Positions 9,501 to 20,200 of a stretch of 64,000 nt of DNA are shown piece by piece. The stretch spans positions 3,596,001-3,660,000 of the forward strand of contig JBCAQO010000001.1 in the NCBI GenBank assembly GCA_039111635.1, written 5' to 3'. How positions within the stretch are numbered: position 1 is the first letter of the stretch; each line of letters starts with the position of its first letter. The notes beneath the pieces were generated by a model, which worked only from the letters and a program-made list of their open reading frames with translations, was not told the DNA's origin and searched no databases. Both the position numbers and the translations under genes were made by a program. This DNA is from Heterobasidion occidentale (taxonomy: Eukaryota; Basidiomycota; Agaricomycetes; Russulales; Bondarzewiaceae).

Positions 9501-10470
9501 TTCCTAAATTGGTGACGAACGCGGCTAGTTTTTCGCTTCCTTCTTTCATGCGTACGTTGTTATATCCTGTATCGACATCCATTAGTGAAAAGTATACGGC
9601 TTCGGCTAGAAGATCCAGTAATTCTTGAATAATCGGCAAAGGGTACTTGTTCTTGATCGTTATTTCATTGAGTTTGCGATAGTCCATTACTGGTCGTAGT
9701 TTCCCGTTCTTTTTCTTGATGAAGAAGAATGGGGATGCCATGTGCGATTTGGATTCTCTGATGAATCCTTTCTGGAGGTTTTCGTCTATGAATTTCTTGA
9801 GTTCCACTTGCTCTCCAGGGCTAAGACTGTATAGCTTGGGTTTGAGCGAGTGATCCATTCCTTCCTTGATCTCTATTTTGTGATCCCAAGGTCGAGAGAG
9901 CGGTAGCTGTCCCTTTGGTCGACCTTCAAAAACCTTCCTATAATTCCAGTATTCCTTCGGCACTATTTCTTCGAAGGATAGTTCGGGTTTTCCTTTAGCG
10001 GCTTCTTCTGCCAGTCTTTGCGAGTTGGTGTGCTTTGTTTGTTTTCCTGTCGGTGCTTTGGCAGGTTTGCTTCCTTGAGCCGGTGTGTTGGCGTATGGAA
10101 GTTCCGTGGTTTCGGCGCGATGTATATCGACGCCCTCTTCGGAGTCGTTGTATAATTCCAGTGCCTGTAACGTTCCTGTATCCAGACATCTAACGAGATA
10201 GACTCCATCTTCTTCAAGATCCTTGGAGGGAAGTGCCGGAAGTCCGTCACCGTCCTCCGGAACGTCTTCTTCAGCCCATGTCGGAACCTTATAATTTCTG
10301 GTTCGGGCCTTCAGACGTTCGGCATTCAACCTTCGAGTTGTGAACTCCGGACTTGTAGGTATTGTCCGCGGATGTGGTACTTGTGGTGTTTCCCACTTTC
10401 CGGCCTGGTACTGCTTTTCCCGCTTTTGCACTGGTATTGAGTAGTCGCCCGTTTGCGGTACTGTTTCCAT
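6553..10470 (-). CDS. pol: Pol polyprotein: reverse transcriptase, RNase H, chromodomain integrase
   Basis: 1305 codons without interruption. The reverse transcriptase occupies about residues 225-400, with the first catalytic Asp at 298 (LMDVD) and YMDD at 361-364. RNase H follows at about 505-625, with Asp510 in IECDASDF and Glu552. The integrase has an HHCC zinc site (H759, H766, C796, C799), a DDE triad D829, D889, E925, a GPF module near 1061, and a chromodomain at about 1119-1174 (core YLIKWKGYPESDNSW) that in chromoviruses directs insertion to modified histones. The annotated ATG is probably internal: comparison with Gypsy-2 indicates that protease and pol were one frame, separated here by loss of one A in a short run near 10515. 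All catalytic residues are present, so the enzyme should be functional if expressed. Confidence 0.95.
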   Translation of the reverse strand: METVPQTGDYSIPVQKREKQYQAGKWETPQVPHPRTIPTSPEFTTRRLNAERLKARTRNYKVPTWAEEDVPEDGDGLPALPSKDLEEDGVYLVRCLDTGTLQALELYNDSEEGVDIHRAETTELPYANTPAQGSKPAKAPTGKQTKHTNSQRLAEEAAKGKPELSFEEIVPKEYWNYRKVFEGRPKGQLPLSRPWDHKIEIKEGMDHSLKPKLYSLSPGEQVELKKFIDENLQKGFIRESKSHMASPFFFIKKKNGKLRPVMDYRKLNEITIKNKYPLPIIQELLDLLAEAVYFSLMDVDTGYNNVRMKEGSEKLAAFVTNLGMYEPLVMFFGLTNSPATFQTMMNALFKDLIYAGLVAIYMDDILVFSKTMDDHIKTVRKVLQILQDNDLYLQPSKCHFHKKKIDYLGYVISHGHLEMDPIKVAGIMDWPTPGKVKEVQSFLGFCNFYRRFIKDYSKIARPLFELTQKERTWDWTPACEEAFQTLKQIFTESPVLVMPDTRNPFRIECDASDFATGAVLSQVAEDGKWHPCAYISKSLSPTERNYPIYDKELLAVVRAFEAWRHYLEGADHPVDVWTDHKNLEWFRSSQKLNRRQARWSLYLSRFDYKLTHKAGVTNKSDGLSRRPDHKKGWNLTIQAKHSWSPNFSITQKRSERPFTEINAINTDNSWDPHQILHIRATGRGGVTIIDEDLRKRIIEENRKDEWLLETLAKIKTLGPRNMKKGLQEWNEEEGLVLHRGKIYVPRNEQLRQDIIKLNHDNLAAGHPGQRGTLALVGQEFTWPGISNTVHQYVEGCAICQSTKNDTHPTMVPLQPTEIPDRPFGTITMDFITDLPESNGYDSLHVVTDRFTKTAVITPCLKTIDSDGTAKILLENTWRRYGLPDKIISDRGTQFASKVAQALLKELGIKSALSTAYHPQTDGATERMNQELEQYLRAFCSSSQDDWAGLIPYAEYAHNTHQHSATQKSPFELLHGYQPRAYQPSSETRMSPPPTLASKLCNVLGRTPQERRKEIAAEAMRIQHDRFGTDLPPFKKGDQVWLDGKNIHTDHPSEKLRPKRFGPFEITDTIGNVNFRLKLPNSWKRIHDVFHASRLTPYKENEVYGPNYPKPAPDLIEGQEEFEVEAIVGARRFGRWKILQYLIKWKGYPESDNSWKAAANVTNAQEAIKDFYRRHPRAVKGMEASILALVIELELNRVAEEDQIRKKLEKHPIGKKLLTTGLAIPQIMEEINKRMTQLKRPPLVPRSKVPPPAINDREAQPKKPNIDSSRSKLQQKRSDNSNWRTQAYQELQKQTNRGLAWPGKRL

Positions 10471-11069
10471 GCGCCGTATGCTTGGTTTAGGACGTCCTGG
10501 TTTTCTGTAGCTCTTCTAGCTTTTACCGGTCCTCCTTTTATTTGGCAGGAGGGCGGGCATCTGGTAAAGTGTAGCCCGTAGGCATGCCAGTCGACTTCTG
10601 GGTTATGTTCTAATAACCAGTCGGTTCCTAAAATGACGTCTTCTTTTCCTATTTCCGCAATATAGAATCTTGCTGATTCTGTATGCGACCCCCCTTTTTC
10701 GCCTAGAACCTGTAATTTGAGGTTGGCGAATCGTGTAATAGGTCCTCCCTTGAACTCAGTGTTCTGGACCGTACTGACTGGGATAGGGTGGGGGTTTTGT
10801 GCGTAGTGATTCGATGCGCTTCTACGAAGCGAGGGTGCATGAAGATTCCAGTGGCTCCACTGTCCACTAGTGCCTGTGTAGCAGCTTTTCTATTCTTGCC
10901 TATGAGCATTGTCTCGAGTCGGAGGGATGGTGCACCATGTGATTTCATTTCCGAAAGATACAATACATCTGGATGTCCATGCTCTTGGTCAGCATCTTTA
11001 CTGGCCAGAGGAGCGTACCGATTTCCTGCAAGAATCCTACTCTCCACATCCGCTGCCGATGGGAGAGGC
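10471..11069 (-). pseudogene. Aspartic protease region of Gypsy-1 pol, frame-broken
   Basis: From the gag stop onwards the -1 frame encodes the retropepsin motif ALVDSGATGIF (catalytic DSG near 10860). It then breaks near 10790, where a C-run is one base shorter than in Gypsy-2. The next frame continues with the GTDWLLEHNPEVDW block, a conserved protease C-terminal segment, and then overlaps the start of the pol frame. A second one-base deletion near 10515 separates it from pol. As written it would give a truncated protease; if those two bases are consensus errors, protease and pol are one polyprotein. Confidence 0.85.
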
Positions 11070-11070
11070 C

Positions 11071-13404
11071 TTAAAAATTCTTCGAGTCGCTGAAGGCTCG
11101 AACTTCCTCAATTTCTTCCATGCTGAGTCCCATCATCATTTGACGGATGTGGTTGACTCTGTTTTTTCCTTCCTCGATGTCTTCATCATCAAATTGTCCT
11201 TCGTCCATTTCGGTTTCGCGCACAGGTCTGCGACGAGGGGCTGGAATCTTCTCTTGGGTCGAGAAGGACAGTTGCGCGCCATGTGCCCGGGTTTCTTGCA
11301 AAAGAAGCACTTGCCTTCTTTGGCAAGTCGATCTCTCTCCGCCGGGTAAGCTTCTTGAAGCGAGTTCGGACAGCATCGGCCTCCATTTCCGCTGCGTCTA
11401 CGTCCATAGGTTCGTATTGGGGCTCCCTATCGTGCCGTGGGGGTGCCCTTTCGTCGTAAAACGTACGTGGAGTGTAGATTTGGAATTTTCCTTTTCGGAG
11501 GTCGTATGCTCGGTCCCTTGCTATGCGCATCCTTTCGTGTTTCTTGGCCTTCTCGACTAGTTCTTCCCATGTCCCGTCTGTAGAGGGATCTTCATAAATT
11601 CCTTTTGCCAGCTCCCACTTGAGTCCTCGCAGGAAGTGGGTTTTCTTGGTTTCTCCGTCTACACCGGCAAGTGCTGCGAGCTGTTCAAACAGCTGAAGGT
11701 AGGTGTTAAACGATTCCTTTCCTTGATTGACTCGGGCCAGTTTGTCGCGAGCATCGGCTTCCTTGTTGAACTCCTCGAAGTCGGTGGCTATCTTTTTGCG
11801 GACAGATGTGAAGCCAACCGTGTCTGCCCAAGTGTATCTGTTCCAATCCTTCAGCGTGTTCCTGGCCTGAGTAAAGTTTCTTGCCCATATCCCTGCTGAG
11901 CCTTCCTTCATGTATGATAGAGCGTAAGCGATTTTTGCGAATTCGTTCGCATAATCCTTCTTCCTAGCCAGGAACATCAGATCGATTTCGTGGAGGAATT
12001 GCTCGGTTCGTTTTCTGTTTCCACTGAAGGTGGTGGGTTTGGCCATAGCTGGTCCCTTGGACTCATTACTTCCAGTATCTGCCGACATTGTATCGGGCGG
12101 GGGCTCTGGATCGTCAGGTGGTTCCGGATTTCCACTTGGTGCTTCAAAATACTCCGGTTCGGGACAAACTCCGGTGTTGGGCTCGGAAGTCTTCTTGGGG
12201 AGTGGTTTCTTGTAAGGGGATGCAGCGGGCGTGTTTCTTCTAGAGATTCGACTTCCACTGGCTGTTTCTCTGGTAGAGTATGTATGTGCGGTCTTGGCGA
12301 GTCACGATGCCTATTTGTCGGTGATTCAGGCTTGTCGAAGGTCTTTCTTGCGACGTAGTCCTCGACCTTAACAAGGTGTAGGTCGGGTCCTGCGTGGACT
12401 GTTTTGTCTGCCCAAGTCGGGTATTCGTATCTGCTTTCTCCTCGTTTTGTGAAGAATCCGGTGAGGATTCCCGCGTAGTAGAAGTGTTCTTTCCTTTCGT
12501 CGTAATAAAGTTGATCTTTGTCGACGTCTTCGGGTAAGTCCCCGTAGATTTCTGCGGGGTCTGTTCTGTAGCCGGGAGGATATCCCGCTGCGACTTCGTC
12601 CGTTGTTCTTTATTCTTTGAAGAAGAAGGGTACGGCCTGTCTTCTTCCTGCCTGTAGTGCTTCCTGTAAGTCTGGGTCCCTTTTGATAATTTCGTTGATG
12701 GAAATATCAATTTGGTCGATGAGCTGGATGATCTCGGAGAATGTGTGTCCCGAGATGAAGGTCCTGAGATGATAAGTTTTGTGGGCGAACTCTCCTCTTC
12801 TGACAACAAAAACGATCCCTTCAATTTCTGTTCGGACTGGTGGGGAGTTAGGAGCTTCCAGTGTGTCTTCCTAGGTTGAGGAGAAGGTCCAGTGGATGAG
12901 GATTGAGACGTGGTCTCTGTTCTCCTTGGTCTTGACGAGTTCCGCTCTGATTCCGTCTGTGTCGATATTCCTTGCGATGGTTCTTCTGAGATCGGGGATA
13001 ACGGCGATGGGGAAATCGTCTGGTCTTCCGTCGTGTATCTCGACGCAGTTCCTTGCTCTGATGACGTCGGGCTCTCCGTTGTCGTGAGGGTTAACTGTTT
13101 CTTTGTTTCGTTGACGAAGCAAATCCCGGAAAATCTATATCCAGTTTTGAGGAGGTCTATAAATATTTCGGGTGCTTGTTGTAGCCTGAGTGTGGCTATT
13201 CCTGAATAAACCTTTCCTGGGTTCCGGTGTCTTGCGACCTCTATAGCTCCGGGGTTGTTTATTCTTACTTGAGGAGTCGCTACTGGGGTTGCCGTTAGGT
13301 TTACCCTGTTGGCGATTGCTAAAATGTTGTTGACGGATGAGAGAAAGAGCTGTCTCTGCTGGGGATCCAGCTTGAATAGGGTAGGGATAAAAGAGCTCGT
13401 TCAA
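11071..13404 (-). pseudogene. gag: Gag of Gypsy-1, with several one-base deletions
   Basis: Gag appears to have been a long single frame from just inside the primer site to TAA at 11073-11071. The N-terminal half (13404-12090) has no recognised domain. The capsid-like part is best seen in the 299-codon stretch 11189-12088 (FLHEIDLMF, WARNF and NTYLQLFEQL motifs typical of Retrotrans_gag). A CCHC knuckle (CFFCKKPGHMARNC) lies at about 11265-11305 in another frame. Against Gypsy-2, breaks occur near 13085 (one G lost), 12275 (one C lost), 11345 (one A lost) and 11245 (one C lost), plus an in-frame TAG near 12870. The lost bases are in short runs, so some may be sequencing artefacts. Confidence 0.8.
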
Positions 13405-13405
13405 G
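13394..13405 (-). other. Primer-binding site of Gypsy-1, complementary to its own RNA 5' end
   Basis: Directly after the 5' LTR the element strand reads CTTGAACGAGCT. It does not start with TGG and does not resemble a tRNA 3' end. TGAACGAGCT is the exact complement of AGCTCGTTCA at 13856-13847, which lies about 33 bases after the TATA-equivalent of the LTR, where transcription should start. This is the layout of Tf1 and related elements, which self-prime with the first bases of their mRNA. Confidence 0.75.
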
Positions 13406-14240
13406 TGTTAGGTCGGAGACCTATCACGTGCACCGATGCACGAAGGGGTCCCTAGGCTAAACCTCCACTGGTTCGTATAGTCGTAGACTCCAATGGATGA
13501 AGACGATGGATCGTCTTTGGGCTCTTTCGAGGAACTCGGGGTCGCTGTCGGCTTTATTCTCGAAGAGATTGAGAAGGTGATCTTCGAGGTCTTCTCGATG
13601 ATGAGGAGGAACCGGATGATCTTCTCCTGTCCAACAGATGACACGAGGGGGTGTCCAACTGAGAACGCGGTAGGCAGCTAGCCCGGTGTAGAAGCGGATG
13701 AGTAGAGGGAGGGGAGGGAAGGGAGACGAGTCCAGTGCTTCGTCAGACCGTGCAAAGAGTTTTCTCAGATCTGACAGGGATCACGAAGCGTGGCTAAGAA
13801 GGTAGCCAGACGCCGGGTGCAGTGCAGAGATCGAGTGTATTACAGGTGAACGAGCTGAGCTTCTTAGAAGCTCATCTCGGCTATTTACGTACAGAAGTGT
13901 CTAGGGCAGGATCAAGATCTGGTTCGTGCGCTTCTCAGGTACCGAAGTCAACGATCGAGATCCGTAAGCTAGAATGCCTCATCGACCTGCCATGTAACCA
14001 AATATAGTAATCCGAATCACTAATGTCCATCCACATCTTTGATCGATCAAGAACCAGGAACGGGGGTCAGGAACCAATGTCTGTCCACATCAAGAATCAG
14101 GAACCAGAAGTCAGCGTTCATGCGTCAGCATGTAAATGGTAAGGAATCATGGAAAGCGGTCCGAGTCTGCAACAAGTCCGAAGCACTTGACCAGCCCATC
14201 CATTCACGTGCGAAGCACGTGTTAGGACGCGGTCCTAACA
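13406..14240 (-). repeat. 5' LTR of Gypsy-1
   Basis: 835 bp with TGTTAGG/CCTAACA ends. On the element strand, from the 14240 end, it starts with a perfect hairpin TGTTAGGAC-CGC-GTCCTAACA and then CACGTGC-TTC-GCACGTG. A TATA-like CGTAAATAG lies at 13889-13881 (TATAAATAG in Gypsy-2). A hairpin GAGCTTCT-A-AGAAGCTC sits between it and the predicted RNA start at 13856. The other end also carries related palindromes. Confidence 0.95.
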
Positions 14241-14245
14241 GTGTT
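14241..14245. repeat. Target-site duplication GTGTT, right copy (Gypsy-1)
   Basis: Perfect match to 3836-3840, directly abutting the CCTAACA end of the LTR. Confidence 0.95.
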
Positions 14246-16500
14246 GTGGCACAAGCTTCACATTCCGAAAGATCAAGGGCAGTGAGACAATGTTGTTTTC
14301 TTAGTGGGTGACAATTAATGTGTGATGGGCACCAAATACTTTTGTTTTGAATTGCTGTGATAATGCTTTGATTGTACTGCTTTCAAACTCGTATTAATGC
14401 CTGCTAACGATTAGTTTAGATTTAATTAGCATGTAGTACAATTACAAGCAAGAACAACGGCATACAAAAGAAATTAGACACAGCATGGCCAATACCCCTG
14501 GCTATATTGTCTGAAGCTAACTATTGCGCACCCCTACCACTCTTATTAAAACCCGCAGAGCTCACAGACCTGACGTGGAGGCAGTTTGCGTGAGATAGCG
14601 CATGCCACTCTTTGAGAGATCAGACACAATGACGACCGTGTCGAAGCTAACTGACTATCTGTGATGTGGTTTATAGCGCATAGACCAAGGGACAATCAGC
14701 GAGGACCCATAGTGATCACAAAGAGAGCAATCTACACACTGATAAACTTACAAGTGCAAGAGAATACCACAACCTGGTAGCCCAGACAGGTTGCAAACAC
14801 TAGGTCAGAAAGGTCGTAGCAATGCACCGTGGACATGACCAGGTAGATATCAATGAGCAAGAAAATAGTCAAGCCGACAAGTGCCAACAGCTTGTTACCT
14901 GCAAATGACAGATCAATAATTGTGAGCAGCACCTGGCCTAATAAAGACATATGTGCTTCACACAAGTGGCGCATGCAGCAGCTCAATGCTTGTCAGAAGA
15001 TCCTCAAGATACAATGTGCGATGGGCATGTGGCAAGGGAAAGCTGTCAAAGGCAGATATGAAACTATGCAAGAGAGAAAAACAAGACCGTACAAAAGGGC
15101 GGGACGAGTAGTCAGGATAGATGCATACTACGCAAGTTGCATAAGCTGCAGGTCCTTTCTCATTAGGAGAACCTTGCAAAATGATATAGGACAGGCTCAT
15201 GGCAAAGGCAAAGCATCATAGGCAGATATGACACCATATGGGAAGGAAATGGAGACCGCGTGACAGAGAATGGGACAGGTAACACCAGAAACTACAATGT
15301 GTAAGACATCAAGTGCAATGAGAGCAATGTGGGGAACAACAAGGACACACATTGGACTGTAGTAAGAGTAGAGCCAAAAATGGTGCGTGGGAACATAAGT
15401 AAAGAATAGTTGATTGTGCAACAACATCTGGACAACACCCACTCTAAGCCCAGTATAACAAATATGAGAGAAGAATGGTAGACAATGGCTGTGGCAAAAA
15501 ATGGAAAAGGGTGACACAGGAACAGCCACTACGTAATGAAAATGTTACAACACAAATTGTGGTCATGCTAATGCTCACCTGACCAAGTGTTAAGACCTAG
15601 TCTTTACATGTAATGCATTAGGAGGCTCTTGAGTCACTTGAGGGAACATGCCAAATTCAAGTGCATCCAATGTATACACCAGCAGTTAACTTAATATGTA
15701 GTTTGGGATGCATAAAGATCTCATGATAGTATTTGGATTCTAGGTAGGCACAAAGGTCTTCCCACAGATATGGAGGTATAACCTAATGCAGACCTAGATG
15801 ATAGTAGATATGCTGTCCACCAAAGTCAAAATAGAATATTGCTAGTCCTGTGTAAAATGTAGCCAGTATTGAGATGTCGACTAAGTGGTTGAGGATAATT
15901 ATAAAAAGAAGCGCAAGCACAGGTTAAACCAATGTTATCAATAGTCCCATTAATAATCAAGAGCTGGCATAATAGCAAAGCCCTAGATGTAGCAGAGGTA
16001 TGGCTAGTACCAAGGTGTCAAAGGAAGAACAGGTAGTAGGAGATTGCTACTAGGTAACAAAGGTAAACAAGCTAAGGAGACAAGTCTCTGGCTCATTCTA
16101 TATATACGTAAAGCTACTTTAGGGCACAATTATAATTGGGTCTGTGCTTCTAAAGGTTATCTAATAAGAAGAAAAATGACAGATGTCAAGAAACAAATGT
16201 CTGGCCAATCAAAAGCAAAGAGAGTAAGCCAGGCACTCAAAGTATTAAATGTGGGAGACAATCAATAAAGAGAAGCAATCAATAATTGAGGGATAATGCA
16301 ATTAGTGATGTCACCAATTGTTGATTAGGAACAAATCTAAATATAGTTTATTGGTAAAGGCAAGAGATTGGTCACCGGGCATAGGTCGGTTACAAACCAT
16401 ACGCTATATGATCAGATGATCATAAGTCATGTGTTATGAGCTAGCTCTTAACACCAAGCAACATAGTACTTACAAAATATTGATCTAAAACCTGTAACCG
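14246..16500. other. Intergenic, unrecognised, with a decayed tandem duplication
   Basis: No gene recognised. Somewhat richer in GC than the DNA to its right. Segments at about 15026-15110 and 15197-15280 resemble each other (GGCAAxGG...AAAGC...AGGCAGATATGA...GGGAC), about 172 bp apart, so a tandem duplication is likely. Minus-strand open stretches there (for example 15197-15529) share a related peptide because of this duplication, not because of demonstrated coding. Confidence 0.4.
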
Positions 16501-16519
16501 TAGGTCTCAGAAATGCTTT

Positions 16520-17275
16520 TTATAATCCTTAATCCTTAATCTAACCCTAGTCCCTGATTTTACTGATGTGGACAAACATTTGCAATTAGTATACTATACT
16601 TGGTATTTTCATAATAAAGCAGATCATCATTGATTGCAGGGTTATAAATAGGTTAATTGTTTATTGTTGTGGATCTATACTTAGCACACTTGCTTACCAA
16701 GACGCAGTTTTGGAGTGAAATATCTAGCTAGAATCAGAGTCTAAATATAAATATAAACATAAATATAAATATAAATATATAAATAAGCCAAAAATCTGGC
16801 AAAGGCTCTTCAGCTTGTTCATTTATAATAAACTTGATCTTTGCACTATGCCCAGTGTTTAGCTGCCTTTTTAGCTCATGCTTTGCAATCTTTGTTAGAT
16901 CTAAGATATCATTTACATAGTCTGACAATGTATTAGACCTGCCTCATATTTATCCTTATTATTGCTTCATTATTGCTATGACATATGCCAGATTTGCTGC
17001 ATATTAAGTAATTTGCTATTTATCAAGTTCTAATTGGATTTCCTCCAGAGTTATTTGTTAGACAGAAAAAGAAGAACTTGTACCTAAACCCTATCAAAAC
17101 TATTATAAGGACTATCTCCTTCATCTCTTTGAAAATAAAGCAGATAGAGATCTCATATTTCTCACTTAAGCTCAAAGGTAATCTATTGTCTTTATTTGTT
17201 GGTCTATTACTTTTTATAATAGTCTAGGAACTCCCTCAAGTGTATAGATGTACATAAGAGGTCTCTGATTTAATA
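16520..17275 (+). repeat. Heavily decayed gypsy-family LTR
   Basis: Landmarks of the Gypsy-1/2 LTR occur in order: CTTGTTCATTTATAATA (R start region), a TGCCCAGTG...TAGCTGCC...TAGCTCATGCTTTG block, a TTAGATCTAAGATATC block, GTTAGACAG, CTCTTTGAAAATAAAGCAGATAG, and a degraded 3' end (AGAGGTCTCTGATTTAA). Almost all CpG sites of the young LTR are TG or CA here. The left boundary is uncertain. Confidence 0.6.
16741..16790. repeat. AT-rich microsatellite (ATAAAT-type)
   Basis: A run of about 50 bases of imperfect ATAAAT units with one ACATAA variant. It lies within the decayed LTR. Confidence 0.8.
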
Positions 17276-20200
17276 ATGTGTTATACAAATGTATGTGTAA
17301 GCTTGTGAATAATACACACTATATATACTTCATAAAACTATTTAAGCTTAAGAGGTTTTGCAGACTATTCTTCTCATCATTATACTTAATAAAGAAATAT
17401 AGGAAGAGCAAGAAAAGAGTGAGTAGGGCTTAAATAACACAATAGCACATATAATTAATGTTATATATATATAAATGTATATAGTCAATGCTTTGTATGA
17501 GCTTATTATAGCATAAAAAGCATTAAAATAACCACTATCTCATATTCAATTAATGTTTGACTTAGTCTGACCATAAAGATGCCCTTAATAATCAATAATC
17601 AAGATAACCTTAATTGGTGGATTATGGATATGACTATTAGTAAGCTTTTATTATATGTAGGTTATAATCCTACCAAATCTAAGCCACATGCCAAATTCTA
17701 AGCTATGAAATTTCAATTCTTGTATTCATTTAAAAAGTAGTAGACTGCCTAAGTTACAAGTCATAGACCATAGTTTTCTTATATATCCCTTTATATTTAC
17801 TTTTTAAGCTTACATATTTTTTCCTATACTTATAGGGAAAACTGTAATTCTCATGCATTTCAGCCTTTTATAGAAGACTAGGTGCCCTGTCTTTTTTTAC
17901 ATTACATATTACCACTTACATTTATAATTTGAAATATATTAGTAAAGTGTTGTATTTACACTGATTGTGTACTACAATCCTTAGATACTTTCAGCTTGTA
18001 GTTTAAACCTGACTTTTTATATACAACATCCTTTAGCCCGTACTAGTCTGCCAACACTTTATCTCTATCTCTATCTCCATTCTGATTCTCATTTTTGTTT
18101 TTAAAAAAGTGTCAAAAAAAACCCCACTTCTCAGGCACAACCAATAGCCACATCTTTTCTTAGCTAGGGTTTACAAACAACAAAGGATCAGTATAAGTCT
18201 AAAAAAAATTTGTAGGCTATGTAAAAAATGGTAAAAGTGGTTAAAAGATTAGATAGTAGAGTTGAGAGCAAGCATACTATATAAAAAGAGAATAGGGCCT
18301 GATGGTGCACAACTACAGGAACAGTCTATTTTTAAAGGTGTATTTGACACTATCATTGCCCAAACCCTCTTATCTCTACAGCTCTTTATTATATTCAAGT
18401 GTGATCACTTAGAAAAGGGATTTTTTACTACAAAAGAAATTTGGTCTGCATTTATTGATTATTTTGAATGATATGTGCAACATTGCTCAAGTTAAGAGAA
18501 AAAGTGGTTTATTTGAAGTCTACACAATGTTTAGGATGTCAGAGAGAATTCTGAAAGTTGAACTCTTATATAAAAGAGTGGGCTGGCATTCCAATGTTTG
18601 ATACCAGCTACAAGATGTATTTTGAATTATTTCAAAAGTGTCAAAACAGAACTGTTACTTTTAAACAGGCTTTTCCTATGCTGCTAAAGGACCTCAAAGT
18701 TATATTTAATTATTTGAATGCAAAAAAAACAGACAAGACTTTAGAAAAGCTTAAAAGGCTGTACTTCAAGGCATTTGCCTTTATAGCATTCAACTTGTGG
18801 ACTAAGTAAGAGTACATGCTTGTAATAACAAAATAAGAATAAAAAAATTATTCATCTTCAGTATAATGATATTTCTTCCAACTAGACATCTTTGAGTGAT
18901 CTTAAATATATGGAGTTTCACCTAATATTTTAAAAAACTAATAAAAAACTAAATAAAGGTATAAAGTCTACTAATATTATATTCACTAAATACTTAACAA
19001 ATCTTGAAATATGATAGTTTAAACATACTATATTCTTCCAGACATTGAACATCCAGAGATTGACTGTTGTACTCTTATAATAGCTTGGCTTACTTATTTT
19101 GCAGCTGTTATAAGATGGGAATTTGGCCTAGAGACTATAGTTTTCTAAGAATAGCTAAAACTAGTAAACTAAAGACTAGAGGGCTAACAAGCCATTTTAT
19201 AATAGAGAGTCTTCTTGATAATCTAGTAGAGGGCTTAAAAATATTGGCTAAATAATATGGGAAATTCACAACACACTATTTTGAAGGTGGTCAAGTAATA
19301 AAGAGGATGGTCTTTAAATGAGAATATAAAGTAAGTATGTATCTTATCTTAGACATTTTTTATTCTCTTATCATTATAGATTTAAACAATCATGAAATAT
19401 CTTTTAGACAAGCTTATGACTTATGAAGAAGGCTTCACGGACATCATAATGCCTGATCACTCTAAAATGCGTTATGAGAATTTTATGAATGTTAGTAGTC
19501 TATTTACTAGTCTATTTATCCCAATTTCTAAATGTGATTTGGCAAAATTTTAAGATTTGATAATTAAGTCAGTGAGGTCTTTACTGAACAACAGGAAAAT
19601 CATGAGAGGAGTTGTGTTATCAAATTTTATTATTTATAGTAATTTTTTTTTCTAAATTCAGATGTCTTCTCATATTAATTTTATATAGTGCTAGTTTTTA
19701 ATATGCTAGTCATTGACATTATCACCATGTTATTCTTATTACTCACCAAGTTCAGCCACATCTAGACACTATTGTTTGATCTTCTCTTTATCAGCAATAT
19801 GTAGATGCCATTCTATGGCCTCTTCTTTGTTACTGTTGTTATTTTCTAATTATCAAGACACAAAGAAAGATAATAATGATGACAGTGACCTTTTTTCTCT
19901 AAGGCTAGGAGATTACTCATCTAAGATTCCTGTTTCTTAATATTGAGAAAGGAAGCTCTTGAAAAGGCCTTATTCACCCTTTTAAAAAACTGGCAAATAC
20001 TTTACAGCAAGTTATGCTATAAGATAGAGGCACAGAAGTTGTTCATCAAACATGTATGTGACAAGTTTATGTTAGAGTGTAAAAGAGACAAGGGTACTTT
20101 TAAGGAAAGGTATTTTGGTCTTTTTAATTATTATACCAAGCTGATGCTAGTAGTGTAGAAGGCAAGATTAGTACATGGTGTCTAAAAAGAATGTTAGAGG

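Larger units (their letters stand above)
3841..14240 (-). mobile_element. Gypsy-1: young Ty3/gypsy chromovirus (Tf1/sushi-like), 10.4 kb
   Basis: A complete LTR retrotransposon in minus orientation. Order in the element's own direction: 5' LTR 13406-14240, primer site 13394-13405, gag 13404-11071, protease, pol to 6553, a small membrane ORF, ORF3 6356-4686, polypurine tract 4687-4678, 3' LTR 4674-3841. It is flanked by GTGTT. The LTRs differ by about three substitutions (all transitions) and three one-base run-length changes, so insertion was recent. Integrase carries a chromodomain, as in chromoviruses. The self-complementary primer site places it near the Tf1/sushi group. Gag has several frame breaks while pol and ORF3 are open, so it is probably not autonomous as written unless the breaks are consensus errors. 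Confidence 0.95.

Noticed and set aside
10511..10560. Protease and pol in different frames, as in some retroviruses
   Set aside because: Gypsy-2 has one more A in the run near this point; with it the two frames are continuous. I treat the shift as a one-base deletion, not programmed frameshifting.
11376..11420. A separate small gene downstream of gag (101 codons, 11071-11376)
   Set aside because: Its second half is the true gag C-terminus; its first half is out of frame with the knuckle because of a one-base deletion.
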